Shown here in pieces: positions 36,401 through 46,706 of a stretch of 64,000 nucleotides of DNA. Each line of letters starts with the position of its first letter. Within the stretch, counting starts at the first letter, position 1. The notes beneath the pieces are model-generated. The model was not told the origin of the DNA and ran no database searches. It saw only the letters and a program-made list of their open reading frames with translations. This stretch comes from Onthophagus taurus. Taxonomy: Eukaryota > Arthropoda > Insecta > Coleoptera > Scarabaeidae. The stretch spans positions 7,502,001 through 7,566,000 of the forward strand of contig NC_091973.1 of NCBI RefSeq assembly GCF_036711975.1, read 5' to 3'. Position numbers and translations under genes: made by a program.

Positions 36401-39400
36401 TCGATTTCCTTAACGCTAACTTAATAAGATCTCTTTAAACATTGCTGTATAGAAGAACCTTTTAGATTTTTGCTACTTTTTTTTATAATTACGCTATTAT
36501 ATGTATAATTAAGCACACACCACGTTCGAGCTACTACGAGGGCAGTATATGAATGGAATTCGTGCTAGGCATTACTATTTATTTTTAAAATTATATTTAT
36601 TTTCCAATTTTTTCTGGCTTGGTAAATTTAAAGCCTAGTCTAATAAAAACTCGTCGTAAACATAGATAAATAAATACATAAATATTTTTATGGTTAACAA
36701 CAAGCATCGCATCGTTTTAGTGTTGTCGAATTGCTCAAAGAAAGATGCGGATTACATTCGCAAACTAAATTTTTTTACCACTATGCATTTTTAAAATCGG
36801 GGTGCGGATTAGATTCGAGTGCGGATAAGATTCGAGAAAATACGGTAAATTAGATTCCACGGACCTACCCCGAAAAAAAAACATGTTGTTCAGGGATTAA
36901 GGATGATCTAACATTAAACATAAGCAAATCATAGACAAGCCGTTCAAAGACTTGAGGCTATTGACAGGATAGAGGTGGGTCTATAGTTGGCAATTAGGTT
37001 ACGCGCGCCACATTTATGAATGGGATTATTAGTGCCTTCTTCCATTCAGATGGATAAGTTGCTGTGTGAAGGGAGGTTTTAAAAATACATGCCAGTGGTT
37101 CAGTGAGCACCGATGCACATTCACGGTAGAATAGGCCGGGCAGACCATCCGGACCCGCTTCAGCTCTGGGACTCACGGATGACAATTCACGCAAAATGTT
37201 GTCCCGAGCTACCGTCCCCGCGTCCATCAACAAATACAGATCCGAAATAATCAGCGAAAAGGTCGCAGGTATCCTGAGCTTGATTATCCTGATTAATCCT
37301 GACCGCTTGGATTATCACGCATGTTAGATTGTATGGTGCCCAGAAACAGATTATAATCATTTGTGATTAAGGCTGTAGTACGAGCACGGAGAAAACGAAA
37401 GGTTTTGTAATAAGAATGGTTCCCAGTGATCTTCCACTTCTTATGGGATTTAAGTTTTTCCTTAATGGCTTTAATGGTTGGTAGAGAGTACCAGTACGGA
37501 AATCTACGTTTATAGGTAGTTTTCTGCGGAACAAATTTATTGACCGCTCCACGAACAGTAGAGTAAAACATGCTCACTGCTTCATCGACCGGTAAACGAC
37601 CAACAGCATCGTTCCAATCCACAGACGCGAGACATGAACGTAGACTCATAATCAGCTTTATGAAAAAAGTATTTATGAAAACGATTGTCGCGGAGAGGGC
37701 GCTGCGAGACACAGTTATTATTGCGACGGATACCATGAAATGTCGGGAAGGTTAAAGGCTCCAAAGACAAGAATCTTATGGTCAGGGTAGCCGTCACAAA
37801 CAGCTCTCTGTCTTGGCTGTGTAAGATATTAAGGGGGAACAACAGGTTGAATGCAGTGAAAAGAGGCGAAAATGAAGATTTTTTTTGCTTCACTTATACA
37901 TAGTAGAAATGACGGAGTTATGACCTGGCCACAAAAATATCGCCACAAGCGTCAAGTCGCTACAAGCGTCATTTCTAGTGTCAAAAGTAGTGATGGAACG
38001 TTATAATTTCTGGTACATTTTCGAGGTGATACCCTACATTGTCACATTATTGCGATATTTGAATAAAAATGAAATTAATAAGAAAGCTGATAAGATATGT
38101 TAACTTATTTGGATCCAAGATACAAAATGAACTTTTTTGATGGTAATTTAACTAACGAAACAACTCTAAAAAGAGGATACTTTAATTAATAATTATCGAT
38201 ATTTCCTCAAGGATCCTTCAAGAAATGAATTCTATAGCGAATTTTGCAAATTATCGAACTTCAAATATTGTTTTCTCAAAAACTAAACGCTATTTTTCAA
38301 AACGGGTTGGTTCATTGGAAAGAAGACACTTTTATTAACACTTTGGGAATCTTCATACTCATATTCCAAGAACTGAATTTTATACGAATTATTAAAATTT
38401 TATCGGCGGAACTTGCAAAATTCGAAAAAATTGTCGATTATTTCAAATATTTGTTTCTGAAGAACTAAAAGTGATTTTTCAAAACTTCTTTTTGCATTAA
38501 AAAGAGGATACTTTAATTAATAATGAATGAAGTGATGATAAATTACAAGCGAAGAGAAGAAAACTAGACGAAACTGCAACCAGAGATTTTATATATCGTA
38601 TTGGGATTGTTACAATGAATAAAGTTAATAAGTAAATAAAGTTGTATTCAATGAAAAAAGTCCTATTGGGGTTGAACTTGATTATTATCTGCAGTGTTCA
38701 ACACCTAAAAGAGATACTAATTCTTGTGAATGGTGGAGTACTAAGTAATGATTTAGTATAAAAAATGGCGGAGTGAGCAGACGTGTTGCGAATTGAAGTG
38801 GTTAAACCTGTGCTATTTTCATAGAAACTGAATGTGTGGGTTTGATTAAAGGTGGTTAATATAATTATCATGGCTTTTTTCGATAATTCTCAAGTTAACG
38901 AGATAAAAACAATATTAAAGGAATCCATTAAACAGTGGATCGATAAGTTGGATCGGTGATGCTGATATGATAAATTACTTTGAGACTCATACTCTACCAT
39001 CTGTGGTAGTTGGAGGTCTTTGATTTCCTGCAGTCGATTAAAAGTAAATTTAATAGTTAAATTTCTTGTTGCCCAACGATATTACCATATATATGTCATA
39101 TAATTAATTATTGTTTGGAAACCTCGATATTCCCTGATGCATGGAAGGTAGGTCTTGTTACTCCAGTGCCTAAATTAGCTAACCCTTTACATCTCAAGGA
39201 CCTTAGGCTTATCAGTATTTCATCTTCCTTATCTAAAATCTTCGAAAAATTTATTGCAGGACAGCTGTTTGAGCACCTTGAAAATTTTAATGTTTTACCG
39301 ATGCGCCAATCTGGTTCAATCAGGGTATAGCTGTACAACGACCCTTTTGGACGTGACTCATGATCTTCCACAAACATATAACCCATCTTCTTCAACGTGC

Positions 39401-42400
39401 GTACTCCACACTTAAACTATTGTATAGCAGCAAGCACTTACTGAATCAGCGTATACAATCTCACTTTTGTGATGCTTTGGTGTTATCCATTTTTAATTAC
39501 GGGGATGCTGTTTATAATTTGTGCCTTGATAGTCAGACCTCCCTTCGGATACAACGATTGAAAAACTCGTGTTTGCGTTTTGGCCGTATATCGGATAGTT
39601 GCCGGATATCCGTTCCACCACTAATATAATACATACTGCCAACAACTGTATTGTAAAAAGACTGAAAAACTGGTGGTGGCATATCCATAAATAAACAAAA
39701 TGTTTCAGCACTGTTCAATTCAATTAATAATAGCCTTATAGCAAACGATTTATACTTATTTCTATCACTTGTTATAGGTCCTTTGACTTTTCAGACTTTC
39801 TAGTTCTTTAAAGTTTAAGGACATTTTTCCATTTGTTTCTAAATATACCACGCGAAAGATAACCCATCAGATGTTATATGACTCTGAAATACCTGATGGT
39901 TAGGTTGGGGTCGGCCGATAGCTTCAAAAACGGACAAAACACAAAATAAATATAACAAAGTTTACAATGATTTTCTCCATGTTCATCATAACATATTAAT
40001 AGTAATAAAAAAATTATTTAAAAATCTACACATTTTATGATCTCAGGCGTAAATACATAAATCGAGCACGCAAAGAGAATGGTTTACTTTTTATAGAATG
40101 AAGTAATTGAACCAACAAATTATATCCCATAGGTTAATCAAAAATTAATGGCGATGAAAAAAACTTTTAGTATTAAAAACATTCTTAAATAATCCAAAAA
40201 ATTATGCCAACCCAACCCAAAATTCAAAAAAATAAGTTAAATTTAATGTTAAGTTTAAATTACGTGCTATGTATTGATGATGACTTTTTAAGAAATCGAA
40301 ACCGGTGTTTTCAATATAAACAAAAAATTTATTTTTTTTTAGGAAAACGATACTCGTTTATACATCCCAGCTTTAAAAACGTTAGCTGGTCAAATTAGAG
40401 CATCAACAACATCAATGACCTCCGTTCCAAAACCATTAAAATTTATGCGGCCACATTATCAAACAATGAAAGAAGTCTATCTCAAGTTAACGGACACCGA
40501 AACAAAGCGCGAATGCGCCGATGTAATATCCGTTTTAGCTATGACTATGGGGGAGTCGCGGGAATGCCTACAATACAGATTAATGTCTGATTTAACTAAA
40601 ATCGGGGAGTGGGGGCACGAATATGTGCGTCATTTAGCTGGAGAAATTGCGGCTGAATGGAATGAAATTGTCGGGGACACCGAATTTGAGCAAGAATTAA
40701 AAGAACGATTGGTTTTGTTGGCTAAAGAGATCGTTCCTTACAACATGGCGCATAATGCGGAAGCGGAGGCGTGCGATTTATTGATGGAAATTGAGAGATT
40801 GGATTTATTGGAACATTACGTTGATGAAAACGTTTTTCAAAGGGTGTGTTTATACCTAACTAGTTGTGTCGCTTACGTTGCGGATCCAGAAAATACAACG
40901 TTGTTGCAAATAGCACTTCTTCTTTTCAAAAAATTTAATCAACACCCGCAAGCTTTACGCCTAGCGATGCAGTTAAACGATCACCAATTGATCGAAAATT
41001 GTTTCGTTAATTGCCCCGATACGGCGATTCAAAAACAAATGGCTTTTATGCTCGGTCGTCAACAAATTTACATCGAAATAAACGAAAGTACGCCTGAATA
41101 CGAAGACTTAATTGAAATCATGGCTAATTGCCATTTAAATAATCACTTTTTAAATCTAGCAAGAGAATTGGATATTTTAGAACCAAAAATTCCCGAAGAT
41201 GTTTATAAAACACATCTGGAAAATACTCGACCGCAATTCGGCGGGAGTCAAATTGATTCTGCACGACAAAATTTAGCGTCGAGTTTTGTTAACGGTTTCG
41301 TAAACGCCGCTTTTGGTCAAGATAAACTTTTAATGGAAGACGGCAACAAATGGTTATTTAAAAATAAAGAACACGGAATGTTAAGTGCTACCGCATCTCT
41401 TGGATTAATTTTGCTTTGGGATGTCGATGGTGGTTTAACACCAATCGATAAATATTTGTATTCATCAGAAGATTATATCAAATCTGGTGCTTTATTAGCT
41501 TGTGGTATTGTTAATTGTGGAGTTCGAAATGAATGCGACCCAGCTTTAGCTTTATTATCCGATTATGTTCTTCATAATACTTGCACGATGCGTTTAGGAG
41601 CGATCGTTGGTCTTGGTTTGGCTTACGTTGGTTCAAATCGCGACGCAGTACTTACGTTATTAACACCAGTATTTACCGATTCGAAATCAACAATGGAGGT
41701 TATTGGAATGGCCGCTTTGGCTTGTGGGATGATATCGGTCGGATCCGGAAATGCTGATGTAACAGCAACAATTATGCAAACATTGATGGAAAAGTCCGAA
41801 ACTGATTTAAAAGATACCTACGCAAGATTTTTACCATTAGGTTTAGGATTGTGTCATCTCGGTAAACAAGAATCTGTCGAAGCAATTATAGCGGCCCTAG
41901 AAGTAATCCCAGAGCCGTTCCGATCGACCGCCGTTACCATGGTTGAAGTGTGCGCATACGCCGGAACCGGAAATGTCTTAAAAGTCCAACAATTATTACA
42001 CATTTGCTCAGAACATTACGAATCCACAGATAAAGAAGAACGGACGGAGAAAAATAAAGAAAAAAACAAAGAAAAAGATGAAAAAGAAAAGGATTTCTCA
42101 GGTCGACAAGCTGTAGCCGTTTTAGGAATCGCTTTAATCGCTATGGGCGAAGACATCGGTAGCGAAATGGCGTTTAGAGCATTTGGACATTTATTAAGAT
42201 ATTGCGAACCCGCGATTCGCCGCGCCGTCCCTTTGGCGTTAGGTTTAATTTCGGTTTCAAATCCAAAATTAAGTATCCTAGATACATTGAGCAAATTCTC
42301 ACATGATAGTGACGCCGAAGTTGCGCACAACGCCATTTTTGCCATGGGGTTGGTTGGCGCTGGGACTAATAACGCTCGATTAGCAGCCATGTTAAGACAA

Positions 42401-42991
42401 TTAGCCCAATTTCACGCTAAAGATCCTAATAATCTTTTTATGGTAAGAATTGCCCAAGGATTAACTCATTTAGGAAAGGGGACTTTAACTTTAAGCCCGT
42501 ATCATAGTGATCGACAACTTATGAGCCCGGTGGCTGTTGCTGGGTTATTAGCTACCTTAGTTGGGTTTCTTGATGTTAAAAATAGTAAGTCACGTGTTTG
42601 GTTAATTAAGATTTTTTTTAAATATTTTTTTAATAGTTATTTTAGGTAAATCCCATTACTTATTGTATACCTTAGCCGCTGCGATGCAGCCGAGAATGCT
42701 GGTCACTTTTGATGAAGAATTAAATCCGTTACCAGTTCCAGTTAGAGTTGGATTGGTGAGTTAGATTTTATTTAATTTTTTATGAATTAAATTAAATTAT
42801 TTTTTAAGGCTGTCGATGTGGTTGGCCAAGCTGGGAAACCCAAAACAATCACCGGTTTTCAAACGCATACAACCCCCGTGTTGTTGGCTCATGGAGAACG
42901 CGCCGAATTAGCCACGGAGGAATACCTTAGTTTAACGCCGATTATGGAAGGTTTCGTTATTTTGAGAAAAAACCCCGACTTTAACCCATAA
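33481..42991 (+). CDS. Rpn1: 26S proteasome regulatory subunit Rpn1 (PSMD2), complete
   Basis: Rpn1 is the large non-ATPase subunit of the proteasome base. It docks ubiquitin receptors and shuttle factors and contacts the Rpt ring. Five exons: 33481-33546, 33603-33659, 40343-42584, 42637-42755 and 42809-42991, giving 888 residues against about 908 in human. All junctions are GT-AG and keep the frame. The protein starts [19 protein letters not shown]. It has LREC-like helical repeats in the first half and the proteasome/cyclosome (PC) repeat toroid from about residue 400 ([45 protein letters not shown]). A Lys/Glu-rich insert ([17 protein letters not shown]) follows, and the invariant C-terminal block is [20 protein letters not shown] to [12 protein letters not shown]. 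For exon 4 the acceptor at 42636 is chosen over a later AG because it restores the conserved NIILGKSHY. Intron 2 is 6.7 kb of transposons; the others are about 50 bases. Confidence 0.97.
33690..34170 (-). repeat. Left arm element in Rpn1 intron 2 (inverted partner at 39.8-40.3 kb)
   Basis: On the minus strand this holds CCATCACATTTTATATAACT, GGGTTGGGTTATGGTCAGCC and CCGATGTCTTCAAAAACAGC. Further on come AACTAAATTTAATGTTAA and CTGATGATGACTTTTTAAG with GAAACCAGT (33704-33739). The same order of blocks is found on the plus strand at 39780-40310, and one block again at 51420-51600. It is a diverged element family, possibly Penelope-like, starting about 30 bases inside the 5' splice site. Confidence 0.55.
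34300..37900 (-). mobile_element. Degraded non-LTR retrotransposon, split by a pogo-type element
   Basis: Read on the minus strand from about 37.9 kb. An endonuclease-like [13 protein letters not shown] (about 37780-37740) comes first. Then [20 protein letters not shown] and [17 protein letters not shown] (37640-37430) represent the linker, and [16 protein letters not shown] (37170-37120) the start of the RT domain. After the DNA transposon at 35302-36845 the RT resumes with [13 protein letters not shown] (about 35260-35220), [18 protein letters not shown] and [20 protein letters not shown] (34850-34700). It ends near a TATTTATTTATT stretch at about 34305. Several frameshifts and an internal deletion (no YADD box) make it dead. 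Confidence 0.75.
35302..36845 (-). mobile_element. pogo/Tc2-like DNA transposon, degraded
   Basis: TA is repeated at 35300-35301 and 36846-36847. The ends are CCGTATTTTCTCGAATGTAA and, inverted, GATTCGAGAAAATACGG, with GTGCGGATTA motifs just inside each. On the minus strand about 36310-36160 reads [13 protein letters not shown] then [15 protein letters not shown], like the DNA-binding region of pogo/Tc2/Jerky transposases, with stops. No catalytic domain is legible. The terminal sequence resembles vertebrate Kanga/Tc2 termini in style. Confidence 0.75.
38160..38530. repeat. Short tandem duplication in Rpn1 intron 2
   Basis: AAAGAGGATACTTTAATTAA recurs at about 38170 and 38502, about 330 bases apart, with diverged copies of TTTCTCAAAAACTAAACG and TTTCTGAAGAACTAAAAGTG between. 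This suggests two degenerate copies of another satellite-like unit. Confidence 0.5.
38881..39105 (+). other. Possible retroelement 5' region
   Basis: A short frame starts [20 protein letters not shown] and stops after about 29 codons, directly upstream of the RT fragment on the same strand. It may be an eroded ORF1 start. No homology was recognised. Confidence 0.2.
39112..39632 (+). pseudogene. Reverse transcriptase fragments with internal deletion
   Basis: [20 protein letters not shown] and [20 protein letters not shown] are the early RT blocks. They are followed after a frameshift by [16 protein letters not shown] sequence, then directly by the thumb block [20 protein letters not shown] and [13 protein letters not shown]. 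The catalytic centre is deleted. It belongs to the same family as the 3.7-6.1 kb element (compare LKLLYNSRHLLKQQLRIRL there). Confidence 0.75.
39780..40330 (+). repeat. Right arm element in Rpn1 intron 2
   Basis: Contains AAATACCTGATGGTTAGGTT, GGGGTCGGCCGATAGCTTC, AAATTTAATGTTAAGTTTAA, then TTGATGATGACTTTTTAAG and CGAAACCGGT (40273-40307). It then runs into the polypyrimidine tract of the Rpn1 exon 3 acceptor, so the splice site lies within or right next to the element. It is the inverted partner of 33690-34170. Confidence 0.55.
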
Positions 42992-43032
42992 ATAATTTAA
43001 TTTGTTTTCAATTGTGTCGTATAAAATTAAAA

Positions 43033-43038
43033 AATAAA
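43033..43038 (+). terminator. Likely Rpn1 polyadenylation signal
   Basis: AATAAA 42 bases after the Rpn1 stop codon, in an A-rich context. Confidence 0.6.
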
Positions 43039-43384
43039 ATTTTTAAATATATTAACTTTTCCCTAGAATAAATTTGATGTCCATTACTCAATCTACTTAG
43101 TAGTTGTTGTAAAAACCCATAATAACCTGTTGATTAAAAACTCGGAGAGGAACCCAATTAGAGAAATACAAAAAGAAAAAAAAAATACAAATCTAGTAAT
43201 GATAACAATTGTGAGATATATGAATATATCAAAATGGAAAAACGGTAAAAATAATGAATGGCGAAAAAGTATATTAGCGATTAATAATTGTGAAGTGATC
43301 TATGATTTTATTGTGAAGTAAACCATACAAAAATCTCAGCAATTGTTATTCTACGTGTTGAGAGTGACACTACGTCAAATCGGT
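43039..43384. other. No gene seen
   Basis: AT-rich interval downstream of Rpn1. A 63-codon Lys/Asn-rich frame at 43130-43321 is low complexity and is not supported as a gene. Confidence 0.4.
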
Positions 43385-43971
43385 TCAGTAATATACTGTA
43401 ATAATTTAATGCGCTCTAATAAATTAACATGTACAGGATGTCCAAATTTCGATGGGTTTGCAAGGTATCTTAGTTATTATGAAAGATAGAAAGTTGCGGT
43501 TTTCGCGAACCTGAGCTACTTTTTTGTGAAACTTACAATGCCGCAAACCAAGTTTTCATAGACCTATTAGTTTTTGATATACAGGGAGTATTTCAAAATT
43601 TACGATTTTCAGACACTCCCCGTATCTCGGCTATCCGGAAACGTAGTAAAAAAGTAAAAACGGGTTCTAATAGATTCTAATATAGATAGATAGTTTCTAA
43701 TAGAACTAGAATTTTTTCAAGCTTTTCAATGATATATAATACTCTATACTTACCTTTATAATTAACCTCGAAATTAAAAAAACCACATTATTTTATAAGT
43801 AGGCTATGATAAATTAAGTGATCGCGTTGCTAGGATACCAGAATAAACAAAGAATTTTGAAAATACTATAATATTAATTATTGACTTATTAAAAAAATGT
43901 ATCTATTAAATTTTGTTTGCAAAAAACGAAAAATTATTAAAAACTAAACATTATGCAAATATGGCTTCAAG

Positions 43972-44863
43972 TTACAAGAATTGTTCAAAGTTGTTACCAT
44001 TTTGATGCACACATTGTTCACAAAGTTTAGTAATGCGTTTAATTGCATTTAGAATAGTTATGGGATGTTGCTGTAAATGTGAAAAAGCATCCGTTACAGC
44101 AATTTTCAATTCCAATTTTGTTCGATTCTGGGTACTATATACCCGATTCTTGATATATCCCCATAAAAAGAAGTCCAAAATAGATAAATCAGGTAATCTT
44201 GCTGGCCATCGCGTTGGACCATGTGTGCCTATTCACCTACCAGGAAATTCTGCAGTTAGGTAACGACTCACTAACTGCGCACTATGAGCGAGAGCTCCGT
44301 CCTGCTGAAAATAAATATTATTTAGCCGAATAAGAGGAATATCATCCAAAATCTCTGGAAAAGCCTCTTGCAAGATGGCCAAATAGCGATTAGCGCAAAG
44401 GTTTCCTTCAAATATTTTGTACAACAATTCGTGGTACAATAATAAAACATGCCACGCTAAAACCAAATTTTCCTTGACGGTCCCGCTCAATTACAATATG
44501 TTGGTTTTCTTGATGCCAATGCCTGTTATTATGACGATTATAGATTCCTGTGCTGGTAAAATATGCCTCATCAGACCATATAATAGAGGAACTAAATTCA
44601 ATATTATTTTGTGCATGGTTCAAATACCAGTTACAGAATTCCAAACGTCGTTCGGCATCTCCCGGGTGTAAGTGGTGAACTATTTGTTCTTTGTAGGGTT
44701 TATATTTATACTTTTTTAGAATCACACAGGCTGTCGATTTTTTAATTCCAACTTGACATTCAATTTCCCTACATGATGTTTTAGGCGCGGCTTCCACACA
44801 TCCTAACACGGTAATTTCATTGTTATTCCGATTTTCTTTATTATATTTTTTTGGCCTGGGCAT
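43972..44863 (-). pseudogene. DDD transposase of the 43.4-45.9 kb element
   Basis: Starts MPRPKKYNKENRNNNEITVL and continues with a helix-turn-helix region (TSCREIECQVGIKKSTACVI). The catalytic blocks are SIIWSDEAYFTSTG (first Asp), IYFQQDGALAHSAQ (second Asp) and RLPDLSILDFFLWGYIKNRV (third Asp). By my count 41 residues separate the second and third, which would fit DD41D (VISITOR-like) rather than classical DD34D mariner. One frameshift near 44415-44450 and one nonsense codon (TGA after AEFPGR, about 44233) inactivate it. The C-terminus ends NNFEQFL. Confidence 0.8.
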
Positions 44864-45180
44864 CAGGAATTTGGTTGCGCTCTTTCTGGATATCTGAAGT
44901 GAAACAATCTGCTAATAAAATATTATTGCCGATAAATGTTGCATTCTACCTATTTATGTATAATTCAGCAGCTTGATTAACATTTTCTAGATTTCTAGCA
45001 TGTCATATTTTTCATAATTTTCATAGCGCTCCATTTCAAGAAAAAGATAATTAAGTTAAGTTAATTAAAGGTAATTAAGTAACACACGACTTATTGGTAG
45101 CACAAAATTCAAAATTAAGTTTGACAGTAATTAACTATATTTACTTTGTTTATTCCGGTATCCTAGCAACGCGATCACTT

Positions 45181-45430
45181 AATAGACAACCTAAGCCTTG
45201 ACGTAACAGAGATGGGCGGAGCTTATATCGACTCCAAACATTTTCATAGCTAAGTGTGTTGCTAACGGTAAATCACCATATGCAATTTTTCAATAAGTGT
45301 TAAAATAAAATAAACTAAGTGACTTTTTATGACATTTTTATTACGGTTTATCATTAGCAACTGTGGTTCGCAACGAAATTGTTTGGAGTCGATATAAGCT
45401 CCGCCCATCTCTGTGACGTCAGGCTAGGCA
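45181..45430. mobile_element. Palindromic MITE nested in the right arm of the 43.4-45.9 kb element
   Basis: Inverted copies of GATGGGCGGAGCTTATATCG-ACTCCAAAC lie at about 45211-45240 and 45381-45410, extended outward by TGACGTCACAGA-type and CCTAGCC/CCTAAGCC sequence. It interrupts the transposon arm, which reads ...GATAAATTAAGTGATCGCG uninterrupted in the left copy. TTA on both sides is a possible 3-bp duplication. Confidence 0.7.
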
Positions 45431-46080
45431 GTTTATTTATCATTGCCTACTTATAAAATAATGTATTTTATTCAATTTCGAGGTTAATTATAAAGGTAAG
45501 TATAGAGTATTATATATCATTGAAAAGCTTGACAAAAATCCAGTTCAATAAAAAAATAAAATATAGGTGGTTCCATTAAAAAAAACCTAAGTTGTGTTTA
45601 TAACTCAAAAACCGTGATGACTAGAAAAATTCTACGTGCATCATTGGATTCTCCGTGAAAAAATCTATTAGAACCCGTTTTTACTTTTTTACTACGTTTT
45701 CGGATAGCCGAGATACGGGGGGTGTCTGAAAATCGTAAATTTTGAAATACTCCCTGTATATTAAAAACGAAGAGGTCTATGAAAATTTGATTTGCGGCAT
45801 TATAAGTTTCACAAAAAAGTAGCTCAGGTTCGCGAAAACCGCAACTTTCTATCTTTCATAATAACTGAGATATCCTGCAAACCCATCGAAATTTGGACAC
45901 CCTGTACAGCATAAAAAGGTTGCCAAATCAAAGATGCGTATTCAAGGCGCGAACGAATCAGAGCATTAAAAATAATTGCGATATATAAAACCATAAGTTC
46001 GATAACATTTCGCGCACAGATTAGTTTATGAATGTTAGCTTTGAATCAAAAGTTACCCCCAAGTCTGTAATATTACACTA

Positions 46081-46706
46081 GTTTACAAGAAAAATGAGTT
46101 AGAAGACAAAAAAAGAAAGAATTTCTTTGTTGCGGTAATTACCTTTAAATCTGAACAAATTTTTATTTCAAATGCGTTATACTGAATTATAGTCAAAACC
46201 TCTGATATGCGCATATATGTTTCTATAACATTGACAGCATGAGCAAGTAGAATAGTTGGTAGTGTTTCCATTATGAAGTAATGCTGCTTTAAGACTGTTT
46301 TTAGAGAAATAGCAATCCGAATGATCTGATATCTGTGACCATAACATTAGAATACCAAACTGTAAATGATGTAGATGTAGATTCACCTGCCATCCATCTA
46401 TTCAAAGTTATACCGCAATTCGGACATACGAAGTTGGGTGTCCAGGGCTTGTCTAAATTCGTCAAAGCAAACCCAAAATAATGAGAATATCCCTGTTTTA
46501 TAACACTTGTAATTGCAACAAATCAGGATTGTTCTTGCATTCAAAACTTCTGCTGCTAGCCATTATCAACAAAACTTTTACAACACTTTGCTATTTTCTT
46601 AAACGAAAGATCACTGAGGTGTCACTAAATATTATGACAGTATATACTCCTTTTATACCAAAAAATATTTCAAAAAAAGACTGTAGCAGAACAAGGTTTT
46701 AATATA
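46081..46706. other. No gene seen
   Basis: Sequence between two DNA transposons with short non-homologous frames only. It may include more of the eroded retroelement. Confidence 0.35.

Larger units (their letters stand above)
43434..45904 (-). mobile_element. Mariner/Tc1-superfamily element with long terminal inverted repeats
   Basis: 2471 bases between duplicated TA dinucleotides (43432-43433 and 45905-45906). The ends are CAGGATGTCCAAATTTCGAT and, inverted, ATCGAAATTTGGACACCCTG. Matching arms extend inward about 425 bases on the left (to about 43858). On the right they extend to about 45140, interrupted there by a 250-base MITE and extra sequence. Shared arm blocks include GCTCAGGTTCGCGAAAACC (inverted) and GTGATCGCGTTGCTAGGATA. 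The transposase lies on the minus strand between the arms. Confidence 0.85.
43385..46080 (-). pseudogene. Reverse transcriptase scrap split by a DNA transposon
   Basis: On the minus strand 46060-45907 reads LGVTFDSKLTF, then about 20 residues later IRSRLEYASLIWQPFYAV with frameshifts. This is the post-catalytic RT block. Directly after the transposon at 43434-45904 the reading continues at 43431-43385 with NLLERIKLLQYITEPI, the block that normally follows. Only these two short pieces remain of the older element. Confidence 0.6.

Noticed and set aside
42016..42390. 124-codon minus-strand frame inside Rpn1
   Set aside because: Antisense shadow of the conserved PC-repeat region.
42637..42660. 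Alternative Rpn1 exon 4 acceptor at the later TTTTAG (about 42646)
   Set aside because: It would drop the conserved IILG before KSHY. The earlier AATAG acceptor restores it in phase.
43130..43321. Lys/Asn-rich 63-codon frame after Rpn1
   Set aside because: Low-complexity AT-rich sequence after a polyadenylation signal.
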